A stretch of DNA of 64,000 bases from Vibrio sinensis (GTDB taxonomy: Bacteria; Pseudomonadota; Gammaproteobacteria; Enterobacterales; Vibrionaceae). The position numbers and the translations under genes are program-made. Positions 63,945 to 64,000 of the stretch are shown here, one piece after another. The stretch covers positions 20,593 to 84,592 of the forward strand of contig NZ_QVMU01000020.1 of the NCBI RefSeq assembly GCF_003605645.1, read 5' to 3'. Position 1 is the first letter of the stretch, and each line of letters begins with the position of its first letter. The notes under the pieces were generated by a model that searched no databases, was not told where the DNA came from, and was given only the letters and a program-made list of their open reading frames with translations.

Positions 63945-64000
63945 GTGATAGAAACACATGAAGAAAAATATTCTGATGCTTATGATGACTACCGACTTCT
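63945..64000 (+). CDS. Start of an unidentified ORF, cut by the window edge
   Basis: GTG with GAGGG 8 bases upstream opens a frame of at least 18 codons (V/M IETHEEKYSDAYDDYRLL). Acidic start; no family recognised. Presumably the first gene of the inserted element; weak evidence. Confidence 0.4.
   Translation, partial: MIETHEEKYSDAYDDYRL

Larger units (their letters stand above)
63854..64000. mobile_element. Probable end of an inserted element (partial, runs off the window)
   Basis: Sequence after the bcp break is AT-rich and unlike the conserved neighbourhood. It carries two direct repeats, each TTTTT-YATGACAAA followed 5-7 bases later by TTGATAT (63865-63890 and 63891-63918), and then an ORF start. 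No terminal TGT/ACA or known IS end was recognised, so the element type is open. Confidence 0.55.

Noticed and set aside
63854..64000. Tn7 end
   Set aside because: No TGTGGGCGG-type terminus at the break and no tns gene visible; repeats alone are not enough.

Overview
The window is about 64 kb of chromosome from a Vibrio-like gammaproteobacterium (Vibrionaceae). Three things point there. The block moaABCDE / yvcK / luxU / luxO / qrr1 / uvrB / tRNA-Asn / rnfABCDGE-nth / gloA / motY / rnt is the order known from Vibrio chromosome 1. The quorum-sensing proteins LuxU and LuxO and the small RNA Qrr1 are present. The sodium-type flagellar protein MotY sits divergent to RNase T. Most genes are housekeeping, with moderate GC and small gaps.

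Layout. 0.2-3 kb: a BCCT-type transporter translationally coupled to an enolase-superfamily dehydratase/racemase. 3-4.1 kb: a PAP2-type membrane phosphatase/transferase. 4.3-15.9 kb: a complete tad (Flp, type IVb pilus) locus on the minus strand: flp, tadV, rcpC, rcpA, a CpaD-type lipoprotein, tadZ, tadA, tadB, tadC, tadD, tadE, tadF, tadG-like and an OmpA-domain protein. A consensus sigma70 promoter and a perfect CRP core site lie upstream of flp, and a 13-bp hairpin lies inside the start of tadV. 16-20.4 kb: an AT-rich gap with an ERIC-like repeat, a Bax-like glucosaminidase, topB and grxD. 20.9-30.8 kb: a fructose-type PTS pair, sodB, a VC2046-family protein, a degenerate SDR, a low-molecular-weight phosphatase, cobO, a secreted protein, an AsmA protein and udk. 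31-40 kb: apbC, metG, udp, a ZntA-like metal ATPase with its MerR-family operator, a MATE pump and a CBS protein.

40-49 kb: the molybdopterin operon moaABCDE behind a structured leader (probable Moco riboswitch), yvcK, luxU-luxO, the divergent sRNA gene qrr1 with its sigma54 promoter and LuxO boxes, uvrB with a LexA box, an unusual DnaA-box/GATC cluster, and tRNA-Asn. 49-56 kb: the Rnf electron-transport operon plus nth; rnfC carries an exact-period 147-bp tandem repeat. 56-64 kb: gloA, a Fur-boxed DUF2753-like gene, motY, rnt, a Na+/H+ antiporter-family gene, bamC, dapA, gcvR and bcp.

The most anomalous place is the right edge. bcp is normally about 155 residues, but here its homology stops after codon 111. 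It is followed by foreign-looking AT-rich sequence with two direct repeats and the start of an unidentified ORF that runs off the window. This looks like the end of an inserted mobile element or island whose body lies outside the window. The other items worth following up are the tadV hairpin and TTG start, the DnaA/GATC cluster, the RnfC repeat array and the Fur-controlled small gene.
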